Positions 1 to 6,119 of a stretch of DNA of 9,591 bases are shown piece after piece; within the stretch, counting starts at the first letter, position 1, and the number at the start of each line of letters is the position of its first letter. The stretch is from Nanobdellota archaeon. GTDB lineage: Archaea > Nanobdellota > Nanobdellia > Woesearchaeales > JAGLGH01. The translations under genes and the position numbers were made by a program. The stretch lies in contig JAGLGH010000047.1 of assembly GCA_023144115.1 (NCBI GenBank), positions 1 through 9,591 on the forward strand, read 5' to 3'. The notes beneath the pieces were generated by a model that was not told the origin of the DNA, searched no databases, and worked only from the letters and a program-made list of their open reading frames with translations.

Positions 1-558
1 GCAATAGGTGCTGCAAAAAATGTAAGAGCATCAATCAAGCATGCTTGCAGGAAGACAGAATGCAATTACCCTGGATATGAGATGCATGTGCAGTATGTGC
101 AGGCGCATGGTGGAGTTGATGGAGACAGTGCATCTATCTCAATGGATGTTGGACTTATATCAGATTTTATACAGCAGCCTGTAAACCAGAAGTACGGCAT
201 CACAGGGTCATTGACTGGCGAGATAGTGCTTGCTGTGGGCGGTGTGACTGAGAAAGTAAGGTCGATAATGGACAAATATTTGGGTATGGAAGGTGTATGC
301 ATCCCATGGCAGAATAAGCATGATATTGAGGCTCTTCTTGTGAACCAGGAATCTGAATTCATCCAGAATGATGAAATCCCTGGCTTGAGGATATACAGGA
401 CAGAAGGCAGGACAGATCCTTTTGATGTATATTTCTGCAAGGGCAAATATAATGCTTACAAGATCATGATGGGCTTGGGCAAAGAAGAGGTTGAGAAAAG
501 GATGGCAGACAGGAGCCAGGCTGATTTTAAAATCATGCAGGAGATGCGGAAAAAGTAA
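1..558 (+). CDS. Lon-type (S16) Ser/Lys protease, C-terminal fragment
   Basis: This is the C-terminal 185 residues of an ATP-dependent protease whose ATPase part lies before base 1, so the true start is not visible. Reading from codon 1, residues 29-52 carry the S16 signature: a 'HVQYVQAHGG' strand, then GVDGDSASIS with the catalytic Ser at codon 43 (bases 127-129). The partner Lys sits in 'VGGVTEK' at codon 85 (bases 253-255). The 'SASIS', 'TGSLTG' and 'GGVT' wording is closest to the archaeal membrane LonB type (known family); these proteases degrade misfolded proteins at the membrane. The Ser-Lys distance is 42 residues, one shorter than the 43 I recall for Lon and LonB. After the protease core a tail of about 80 residues ends in a charged helix; I do not recognise it. 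No terminator is obvious behind the stop. An S16 protease other than LonB is possible. Confidence 0.85.
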   Translation, partial: AIGAAKNVRASIKHACRKTECNYPGYEMHVQYVQAHGGVDGDSASISMDVGLISDFIQQPVNQKYGITGSLTGEIVLAVGGVTEKVRSIMDKYLGMEGVCIPWQNKHDIEALLVNQESEFIQNDEIPGLRIYRTEGRTDPFDVYFCKGKYNAYKIMMGLGKEEVEKRMADRSQADFKIMQEMRKK

Positions 559-677
559 AAAGATGGCAGAAAGTCCGATGTGATGACTACAGTAAGGGTG
601 ATAATCCTGGGCTGGCAGAAAGAAAAAATAAAGAGTTTGTGACTTCGGCGTTACTATTCCTCAGAGAATGCAATAGA

Positions 678-744
678 AATGTTTAAAAACTTCTTGCATT
701 TTAAGAATTTTGAATTTGATTCATAAATTAGTATAAGGGGGGAT
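678..744 (+). promoter_or_regulatory. TATA box and ribosome binding site for the ThyX gene
   Basis: The 189-base gap between the protease stop and the ThyX start holds no convincing gene. A TATA-like 'gtttaaaaac' lies at 681-690, which would place transcription start near 710-712. This gives a short leader ending in the G-rich 'aggggggat' (736-744), which can act as a Shine-Dalgarno site a few bases before the ATG at 748. It is the only gene in the window with both a leader and a strong-looking ribosome site; several others look leaderless. Read by eye only. Confidence 0.5.
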
Positions 745-747
745 AAA

Positions 748-2106
748 ATGAAATTAAATTTATTTGAAGTCAATAAAAAGCAAATTAATCAATTAGATGA
801 AATTATAAATAATTTTACATCTTCAAGGATTAATGAAAGGACATTTAATGAAATGATGAAACCAGTAAACATTTCTTTTTCTGTTGAAGAAGGATCAAGA
901 TTATTATCCCATGTTGTCTGTGAATCTTTTGATTCATATACTCAACAAAGCCAGCGTTATGTTGCAGTTGGAGATAATGCATTTGTAATTCCTCAAGAAA
1001 TAAAAGGCACAGAATTTGAAGACAGGTATAAAAACTTAATGTCAGACATATTCTCTTTCTATAATGAGATGACCATGGAAAAAGAGGGTGAGCTTAGAGG
1101 CAGAGGTTCTGGGCCTGAAAAATATGTACAGGGAATTCCTATTGAAGATGGCAGGTATATATTGCCTATTGCTGCAACAACAAATGTTTTAGTGACTATG
1201 TCAGGTGAAAAAGCAATAAACTTTGTAAAGCTGCTAAAAGAACACCCTCAACAGGAAGCGCATGACCTTGCATATGATTTCATAAATTCTTTTGAAAAAG
1301 ATACATTTAAGACTGTATTAGATTCACTAAGTGATACAGATCTTAAAGATCAGGAGGTAATTTATACGCATTTTAAGCCAATGTTTGATAAGATTAGCAA
1401 AGACGAAATTGTTTTATTTGATAGATTCCATAATCCTGTCCATAGGGTTGCTTTAGGTGGAGTAACTTCAACGCATTCAAAACCTCCTTCTGTAGTTTAT
1501 GCAAAATGGAGTGCTGAGGAAGCAGATGCCAGAGCTGAGAAGATTTCAAATAAAGTTTTGGGTTATGGACATGAGTCAATCGCAGAACATGCAAGAGTAA
1601 GCTTTGGCACTGAACAATCTTTAACAAGTTATCATCAATGGGAAAGGCATAGATTAAAAGATGAAGTTCGCGAACCTTTTGAGAAAATTCCTATCAATAG
1701 AAAGGTATTTATACCTCCTACAGTTGCTTCAAATAATGAGATGTATGACAGATTCATGACAACTGTCAATGAAACAAAATACTTAAGAAAGGAATTGATA
1801 GATGCAGGTTTTGATACAGCAGCAAGCTATCTCCTCTTAAATGCAGATGGCATAAAAGTCATCACAGGATCTAATGCAAGGAACGATAAAGCAATACTTG
1901 AACAAAGAACATGCAACTGCGCGCAATGGGAGATCAGAGACAGAGCAAGCGCAATACAAGAACTTTTGAGAGATAATCTGCCATATATGTATGATCGGTC
2001 AGGTCCGAGATGCACAAAAGGTAAATGTCCTGAGGGAGAGTTAACTTGCGGACAAACAGTCCAGATGAGAGAGCGATACGGCTACTTTGGCCCGGCTAAA
2101 AAATAA
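748..2106 (+). CDS. thyX: Tandem-domain FAD-dependent thymidylate synthase (ThyX-like)
   Basis: ThyX makes dTMP from dUMP using methylene-tetrahydrofolate, NADPH and FAD. This protein is 452 residues, about twice a normal ThyX (about 220-250), and consists of two ThyX-like halves. In the N half, residues 41-71 align with the flavin/dUMP region and keep the loop 'SYTQQSQRYV' (Ser68, Arg70) and Arg136 in 'GRYILP'. However, the RHR triad reads Cys-Glu-Ser (58-60) and the NAR motif reads Ser-Gly-Glu (152-154). In the C half, 'GHESIAEH' (274-281), 'QWERHR' (297-302), 'NAR' (376-378) and Arg387 in 'RTCNCAQWEIR' are intact, but the Ser/Arg dUMP loop is replaced by 'LKDEVREPFEK'. A Cys-rich tail (Cys422, 427, 434) is common in ThyX proteins and could bind metal. 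The start is fixed by the G-rich ribosome site before base 748. The family is certain; activity as a fused pseudo-dimer is inferred. Confidence 0.9.
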   Translation: MKLNLFEVNKKQINQLDEIINNFTSSRINERTFNEMMKPVNISFSVEEGSRLLSHVVCESFDSYTQQSQRYVAVGDNAFVIPQEIKGTEFEDRYKNLMSDIFSFYNEMTMEKEGELRGRGSGPEKYVQGIPIEDGRYILPIAATTNVLVTMSGEKAINFVKLLKEHPQQEAHDLAYDFINSFEKDTFKTVLDSLSDTDLKDQEVIYTHFKPMFDKISKDEIVLFDRFHNPVHRVALGGVTSTHSKPPSVVYAKWSAEEADARAEKISNKVLGYGHESIAEHARVSFGTEQSLTSYHQWERHRLKDEVREPFEKIPINRKVFIPPTVASNNEMYDRFMTTVNETKYLRKELIDAGFDTAASYLLLNADGIKVITGSNARNDKAILEQRTCNCAQWEIRDRASAIQELLRDNLPYMYDRSGPRCTKGKCPEGELTCGQTVQMRERYGYFGPAKK

Positions 2107-2110
2107 TATG

Positions 2111-2119
2111 ATTTTTTTT
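2111..2119 (+). terminator. T-run between ThyX and the zinc-ribbon gene
   Basis: An uninterrupted run of eight T (2112-2119) follows the ThyX stop by a few bases, as expected for archaeal T-tract termination. It is only 5 bases before the next start, so it could attenuate rather than end transcription. It also abuts 'ttaaaatatg', which is too close to the start at 2125 to serve as its promoter. Confidence 0.35.
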
Positions 2120-2124
2120 AAAAT

Positions 2125-2391
2125 ATGAAATGCGACAACTGCGGCAAAGAGGAAACCTGGATTGAAATCATAGGCTCTAGTTTCATCTGTAAGAAATGCA
2201 TAAATCAGCATAAGATAATGGGGCTTATTTTCAGGACTCACATGAACACATTCCAGTTTGCTCTTAGGGAGCTTAAAATTAAGAATTACAAAGAGTTCAT
2301 GACAATAACAAGAAAACAGCTTGAAGACATAATTAATTTCAGAAAGATTGGAATCAAGCTGGAGACTACTAATGTTATTGAATTGGATTAG
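2125..2391 (+). CDS. Small zinc-ribbon protein, 88 aa, unknown role
   Basis: The protein starts with a compact treble-clef or ribbon-type metal site: Cys3-x2-Cys6 and Cys22-x2-Cys25, with the short hairpin 'WIEIIGSSFI' between the two pairs. The rest (26-88) is mostly helical and charged. Residues 48-80 ('ELKIKNYKEFMTITRKQLEDI' and onward) have the rhythm of the small helix-hairpin-helix unit seen in the RNA polymerase alpha C-terminal domain; I regard this as weak. The gene lies 18 bases behind the ThyX stop on the same strand, has no visible ribosome site or own TATA box, and is probably co-transcribed with ThyX. It ends 51 bases from the convergent gene at 2443. A nucleic-acid or protein adaptor is plausible, but no function can be assigned. 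Confidence 0.72.
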   Translation: MKCDNCGKEETWIEIIGSSFICKKCINQHKIMGLIFRTHMNTFQFALRELKIKNYKEFMTITRKQLEDIINFRKIGIKLETTNVIELD

Positions 2392-2442
2392 GAGTTGGTT
2401 TGTTGGCTGCTTATATCCCAGATTTCGCTTTATCATATCAAA

Positions 2443-2934
2443 TTAAGTATGATTCTGATTTTTAGTGGATTTATAAAGATAAATTATAAGACCTAACACT
2501 AGTGCAGCTGTGCAAAGGTAATAATTTAATCCATTACTTATTATCCCCAATAAAGGGTTCTCTTCTATTGGCCAAAAAGGAGTAATATCAAAATGCATAA
2601 AAGAATCTAAAATTATATGTACCCAAACGCCAATTAAAGATCCAGCAATAATTGATGATAATGAATAATTTTGTTTTATCTTGAATAAATTAGTGATTTT
2701 TTGTAAACCTTTTCTAAAGTAGTACACTCCAATTATTATAAAGAAAGCTAACACTGTAGCTCCAATAAATGTATGAATAAGCCCATGTAAGGGTAAACAT
2801 CCATTAAAAAAACAATATGCAGTTCTAACATCAACTAAAATACTAGCTAATAAAATTGCAACTAAATTAATCCTTTTTTCAAATATCTCACCAATAAATA
2901 ATCCTGGTCCTAAATGAAATGGTGTTAATGGCAT
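2443..2934 (-). CDS. YdjM/DUF457-type membrane protein (putative metal-dependent hydrolase)
   Basis: A 163-residue integral membrane protein opening with 'MPLTPFHLGPGLFIG', the typical start of the archaeal and bacterial YdjM/DUF457 family, which is commonly labelled metal-dependent hydrolase without a proven substrate. Conserved polar residues sit in or beside membrane helices: His7, Asp35 in 'ASILVD', His50 and His54 in 'HGLIHT', then His106, Asp110, His114 and Asp116 in 'WVHIILDSFMHFDITPFWP'. These could form a metal site in the bilayer. Four to five hydrophobic segments are visible (about 22-37, 52-72, 93-111, 129-152). The gene is much more AT-rich than the helicase beside it: bases 2641-2700 have 12 G/C of 60, while 4441-4500 have 28 of 60. 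It lies exactly where the N-terminal domain of the helicase should be, so it may be an insertion. Confidence 0.8.
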   Translation of the reverse strand: MPLTPFHLGPGLFIGEIFEKRINLVAILLASILVDVRTAYCFFNGCLPLHGLIHTFIGATVLAFFIIIGVYYFRKGLQKITNLFKIKQNYSLSSIIAGSLIGVWVHIILDSFMHFDITPFWPIEENPLLGIISNGLNYYLCTAALVLGLIIYLYKSTKNQNHT

Positions 2935-2954
2935 ATAGCCTATGAATAAGTTAG

Positions 2955-2966
2955 ATAATATAAATC
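2955..2966 (-). promoter_or_regulatory. TATA box for the YdjM-like gene (leaderless)
   Basis: On the minus strand 'GATTTATATTATC' is centred near base 2960, about 26 bases before the ATG at 2934. That is the archaeal TATA-to-start distance, so transcription should begin at or next to the start codon. No ribosome site is seen. Confidence 0.5.
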
Positions 2967-2997
2967 TTTAGGGCAATCAAATTCTTCCACTTCAACA

Positions 2998-3008
2998 CTT
3001 TTATAAAC
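2998..3008 (+). promoter_or_regulatory. TATA box for the truncated helicase gene (leaderless)
   Basis: 'cttttataaac' at 2998-3008 is centred 27 bases before the ATG at 3031, fitting a leaderless archaeal transcript. An in-frame TAA at 3025-3027 rules out a longer reading frame. The motif is near-palindromic and could also serve the minus-strand gene. Its good position suggests that the shortened helicase gene is expressed. Confidence 0.5.
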
Positions 3009-3030
3009 TTCTCAGGATTCTTTATAATTA

Positions 3031-4662
3031 ATGGAAAAAACTGCGCACATTAAGCAAATAACATCAGACCCCACAATAAACATAGCTCTTGATACTCTGG
3101 AAAAATGCAAGCAGGCTCTGGTATTTGCAAACACAAAAAGGAGCGCTGAAAAAACAGCTGAAGACATAAGCAAGAAAGTAAAGATATCTGGAACAGAAAC
3201 TCAAACTCTTCAAGAGCTTGCAGAAAAAGCTCTTAAATCATTAAGCAGACCGACCAAACAGTGCCAACGCCTTGCAAGATGCATAAGAAAAGGAACTGCA
3301 TTTCATCATGCTGGCCTGACATCTAAGCAAAGAGAATTGGTTGAGACTGCTTTTAAGGAAAAGGTAATAAAAATCATTTGCTCCACTCCGACTCTTGCTG
3401 CAGGCCTAGACTTACCAGCATTCAGAACTATTCTCAAAGATCTTAAGAGATTTGGGATGCATGGGCTGCAATATATCCCTACTCTTGAATACCTGCAGAT
3501 GGCTGGCAGGGCAGGCCGTCCTAAATATGATACATGGGGTGAAGCCATAGCAATATGCAAGACTCCTCCTGAAAAAGATGAGATAGTTGAGAGATATATC
3601 AATGGAGAGCCTGAAGAGATATATTCAAAGCTTGCAGTCGAGCCTGTGCTGAGGACATATCTTCTTTCGCTTATTGCAGGAGATTTTGTAAGGACAAAAA
3701 AGCAGATAATAGATTTCTTTGAAAAAACATTCTGGGCATACCAGTTTAAGGATATGCAAAAGTTGAATGAAATAATAACAAGAATGCTTGGCAGGCTTGA
3801 AGAGTGGGAGTTTCTGAAGTCATCTTGCGCATCTGGAACACAAGGCACTGCTGAACAATCTGATTTCATATCTGCCTCAGACATCTATAAATCAGATAAA
3901 GATGAAAAAGAGGATGAGATAAAATATACTCCAACACCTGTCGGCAGGCGTGTCGCAGAGATATATATAGATCCACTGACTGCGCATGAGATTATAGAAT
4001 GCCTGAAGACTGCTACTGCCAAGCCTACTGCAGCCTTCTCCTTCCTCCAGATGGTCTCCAATACGCTTGAGATAAGACCTCAATTAAGGGTAAGGGTAAA
4101 AGAGATGGAAGAGATGCAGGAAGAGCTTATTCAGTATGAAAGTTTTTTGCTTATGGAAGAGCCATCCATGTTTGATGGTGACTATGATTATTTTATGAAT
4201 TCTATAAAGACAGCGCTTTTCTTCCATGATTGGATAGAAGAGAAAGATGAGGAGCAGCTTCTTGAGAAATATAACATAACTCCTGGTGAGATTAGAGTAA
4301 AACTTGATACTGCAAACTGGCTGCTATACGCATCTGCAGAGCTTGCAAGGCTTATGCAATTCCAGCCAATTATTAAGGATATTAAGAAATTAAGGCTAAG
4401 GCTGAAGCACGGAGCAAAAGAAGAGCTGCTTGCCCTGCTCAAGTTCAAAGGCATCGGGCGGGTGAGATCAAGAAAGATGTTCAACAACAGGATACGGACA
4501 ATCGGAGATGTCAAGGAAGCGCCAATTGTAACTTTGGTCCAATTGGTTGGCAGAGCTACTGCAATAAAAATAAAAGAACAGGTTGGCATTAGGATAGATA
4601 AAGAGAAAGTCCCAAAAGGAAAGCGGATTGGACAGTTAAGCCTGGCAAAATATCAAAAATAG
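3031..4662 (+). CDS. Ski2/Hel308-class helicase lacking RecA domain 1
   Basis: These 543 residues match the second half of a superfamily 2 Ski2/Hel308 helicase. Visible parts in order are: motif IV region 'QALVFANTKRSAEK' (28-41), 'AFHHAGL' (90-96), motif V 'STPTLAAGLDLPA' (118-130) and motif VI 'QMAGRAGRP' (156-164). They are followed by a winged helix (about 190-305) with a low-complexity acidic insert (264-297), a helical ratchet region (about 310-450), and a C-terminal helix-hairpin-helix around 'LKFKGIGRVRSRK' (470-482) and 'LVQLVGRATAIKI'. The whole first RecA domain, with Q motif, Walker A, DExH box and motif III, is absent. An in-frame stop sits 6 bases before the ATG and no domain-1 sequence occurs upstream in this window. 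Alone it should not hydrolyse ATP. It has no internal stops, so it is either recently truncated, functional without ATPase, or completed by a domain 1 encoded elsewhere. The methyltransferase follows after 21 bases. Confidence 0.88.
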   Translation: MEKTAHIKQITSDPTINIALDTLEKCKQALVFANTKRSAEKTAEDISKKVKISGTETQTLQELAEKALKSLSRPTKQCQRLARCIRKGTAFHHAGLTSKQRELVETAFKEKVIKIICSTPTLAAGLDLPAFRTILKDLKRFGMHGLQYIPTLEYLQMAGRAGRPKYDTWGEAIAICKTPPEKDEIVERYINGEPEEIYSKLAVEPVLRTYLLSLIAGDFVRTKKQIIDFFEKTFWAYQFKDMQKLNEIITRMLGRLEEWEFLKSSCASGTQGTAEQSDFISASDIYKSDKDEKEDEIKYTPTPVGRRVAEIYIDPLTAHEIIECLKTATAKPTAAFSFLQMVSNTLEIRPQLRVRVKEMEEMQEELIQYESFLLMEEPSMFDGDYDYFMNSIKTALFFHDWIEEKDEEQLLEKYNITPGEIRVKLDTANWLLYASAELARLMQFQPIIKDIKKLRLRLKHGAKEELLALLKFKGIGRVRSRKMFNNRIRTIGDVKEAPIVTLVQLVGRATAIKIKEQVGIRIDKEKVPKGKRIGQLSLAKYQK

Positions 4663-4683
4663 TAAGCCAAAGAAACTAAAAAA

Positions 4684-5307
4684 ATGAAACAAGTAAAAAC
4701 AAGAGATGATTCAATAACACTGTTTAATGAACAATACCAGGAGCATTACCATTCGCATACTATTGGGGCTATTGAAGAGGCATTTGTAAAGTTTGCAGAG
4801 CCTTGCAAAATTAAAGATGGCATGAAGATACTTGATGTATGTTTTGGTCTTGGCTACAATACTCTTGCAGCAATAAGCAAATCCCTGCAGCTTGAGATTG
4901 TCGGGCTTGAGAATGACCTCAAAATACTTGAAAAGACAGCAACTATTGAAGTGCCTGAAAGATTCAGGAAAGATTATGAAATAATAAGAAACGCTGCTAA
5001 AACCCTTAAATATAATGAAGATGGCCTGAAAATAAGGATTCTTGTAGGTGATGCAAGGCAGAAGATAAAAGAGGCAGGAAATGGTTTTGATGCTGTCTTC
5101 TTAGACCCATTCTCTCCAAAAAAATGCCCTGAGTTATGGACAAAAGAATTCTTTGATGAGATATTCAGGCGGATGAACAAAGGAGCCATATTGGCAACTT
5201 ATTCCTGCGCTACCATTGTAAGAAAGAATCTGGCAGACGCAGGTTTTACTGTCATGGATGGGCCTGTCTTCGGAAGGAAAAGCCCCGCAACGATTGGGAT
5301 TAAGTAG
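4684..5307 (+). CDS. MnmC/MnmD-like SAM-dependent methyltransferase
   Basis: This 207-residue protein matches the methyltransferase part of MnmC (Methyltransf_30 family), which methylates the aminomethyl group on wobble uridine 34 of certain tRNAs. Seen motifs are: the N-terminal substrate segment 'TRDDSITLFNEQYQEHYHS' (6-24) with 'GAIEEAFVKF' after it; SAM motif I 'ILDVCFGLGYNTLAA' (49-63); an acidic residue in 'GLEND' (74-78); 'GDAR' (122-125); the catalytic-region signature 'DAVFLDPFSPKKCPELWT' (136-153); and the C-terminal 'ATYSCATIVRKNLADAGF' (171-188) followed by 'GRK'. It has no FAD oxidase domain, so it is of the stand-alone MnmD type. It sits 21 bases behind the helicase and probably shares its transcript. 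The exact tRNA substrate in archaea is not known to me. Confidence 0.8.
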   Translation: MKQVKTRDDSITLFNEQYQEHYHSHTIGAIEEAFVKFAEPCKIKDGMKILDVCFGLGYNTLAAISKSLQLEIVGLENDLKILEKTATIEVPERFRKDYEIIRNAAKTLKYNEDGLKIRILVGDARQKIKEAGNGFDAVFLDPFSPKKCPELWTKEFFDEIFRRMNKGAILATYSCATIVRKNLADAGFTVMDGPVFGRKSPATIGIK

Positions 5308-5310
5308 TAT

Positions 5311-5342
5311 TCTGGAAACCAGACTTAAACTTTTATTATCTT
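5311..5342. terminator. Short hairpin and T-rich tract between convergent genes
   Basis: Three bases after the methyltransferase stop lies a perfect 5-bp hairpin (tctgg 5311-5315, loop aaa, ccaga 5319-5323), followed by the T-rich 'acttttattatcttct'. The convergent gene ends at 5364, and its own minus-strand end is also T/A-rich. The 56-base gap is a reasonable place for both transcripts to stop. The stem is short, so this is tentative. Confidence 0.4.
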
Positions 5343-5363
5343 CTAAATTTAAATATTACTTTA

Positions 5364-6059
5364 TTATTCTAAATAATTCTGTAGGTATTCTTCCAATTTT
5401 TTCTTTAAATTATCATCTTGTGAAGAGATTCTTATTTTATTATAAGATGATCTCAACACACCCTGCCTTTCCAACACTTCAGTAATCCATTCAAATGTTT
5501 TTTGTTTTTTTGCATCAATAAACTTTTGGAATTTTTCAGCAGAAAACCCACCTGCATGTGTTCTTCTCACTTCCCGTTTCTTATTTAATACGACTCTTTT
5601 TTTACCCTTAAACCATTCAACAGCATGAATCTGTTTAACATTTACATAGATAAAAAGAAGTTTTTCATTTTCTTCTATTTCTTCCTTAGTGAAATAAATT
5701 AATTTATTTTGTTTTTTATGTTGATGTTGAGGTTCATCTTTTTTAATCTCTATTCTATCTTTTTTATTTTCACTTTTTTTCAACTGTTTTTCTTTCTCTT
5801 TTTTTTCTTTCTCTTTTTGTAATTCAATCTTTAGTTCTTCATTAGCTAATTTATTCTTTAGTCTTGCTCTTTTAGCCTTTTCCTGATTTTTATAAATCTC
5901 ATCTTCTTTCTTTTTCAATTCTTCTTTTTCTCTTTCTTCTTCAATTAGACTCAAATCCCTGCAACTCTTACAATATATATTATTTTTAAAATAATGCTTT
6001 TGCCAGAAAAAGAGCATCTTATTACATTTTATACAATTGTATATTATTTTTTTCATCAT
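5364..6059 (-). CDS. Zinc-ribbon / coiled-coil protein with an eRF1-like (GGQ-type) C-terminal domain
   Basis: The protein is 231 residues in three parts. An N-terminal zinc ribbon has Cys9-x2-Cys12 and Cys30-x2-Cys33. Residues about 36-107 are a very Lys/Glu-rich coiled coil. Residues about 133-228 form a small alpha/beta domain. Its centre, 'REVRRTHAGGFSAEKFQKF' (162-180), followed by a long helix to about 188-198, reads like domain 2 of archaeal/eukaryotic eRF1 and VLRF1 proteins (pattern GGQSxxRFxRL...F...V.E), which hydrolyse peptidyl-tRNA on ribosomes. The GGQ glutamine is replaced by Phe172, and no Gln follows at once, so ordinary GGQ chemistry is doubtful. A zinc finger plus coiled coil plus such a domain recalls Vms1/ANKZF1 ribosome rescue factors, but the link is my motif reading only. 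A GGAG (6064-6067) lies 4 bases before Met1 and 7 before Met2 (6056); either start is possible. It is the last gene of a leftward unit, 60 bases after the large lipoprotein. Confidence 0.6.
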   Translation of the reverse strand: MMKKIIYNCIKCNKMLFFWQKHYFKNNIYCKSCRDLSLIEEEREKEELKKKEDEIYKNQEKAKRARLKNKLANEELKIELQKEKEKKEKEKQLKKSENKKDRIEIKKDEPQHQHKKQNKLIYFTKEEIEENEKLLFIYVNVKQIHAVEWFKGKKRVVLNKKREVRRTHAGGFSAEKFQKFIDAKKQKTFEWITEVLERQGVLRSSYNKIRISSQDDNLKKKLEEYLQNYLE

Positions 6060-6119
6060 GTCTCTCCATCATTGTTTATTATTTCAGGAATAAATGATGA
6101 TGATTTTTCTCAAGACCAC

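Noticed and set aside
580..600. GTGATGA resembling a box C of a C/D guide RNA in the gap before thyX
   Set aside because: No CTGA box D lies at a sensible distance downstream and there is no closing stem, so it is probably chance.
2940..3014. Minus-strand reading 'VEVEEFDCPKDLYYLTYS' just upstream of the helicase, possibly a fragment of another gene
   Set aside because: Only about 24 codons between stops and no start or motif; it also overlaps the two promoters. It may be debris of the rearrangement, but this cannot be shown.
3306..3884. Long open frame antisense to the helicase
   Set aside because: It lies wholly opposite a strongly conserved coding region, has no recognisable motif or promoter, and reflects codon bias on the other strand.
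5308..5363. Search for a copy of the tRNA-Arg 3' end as the far attachment site of an integrated island
   Set aside because: No stretch resembling the T arm or acceptor 3' strand is present here, so integration by a tRNA-targeting integrase is not supported within this window.
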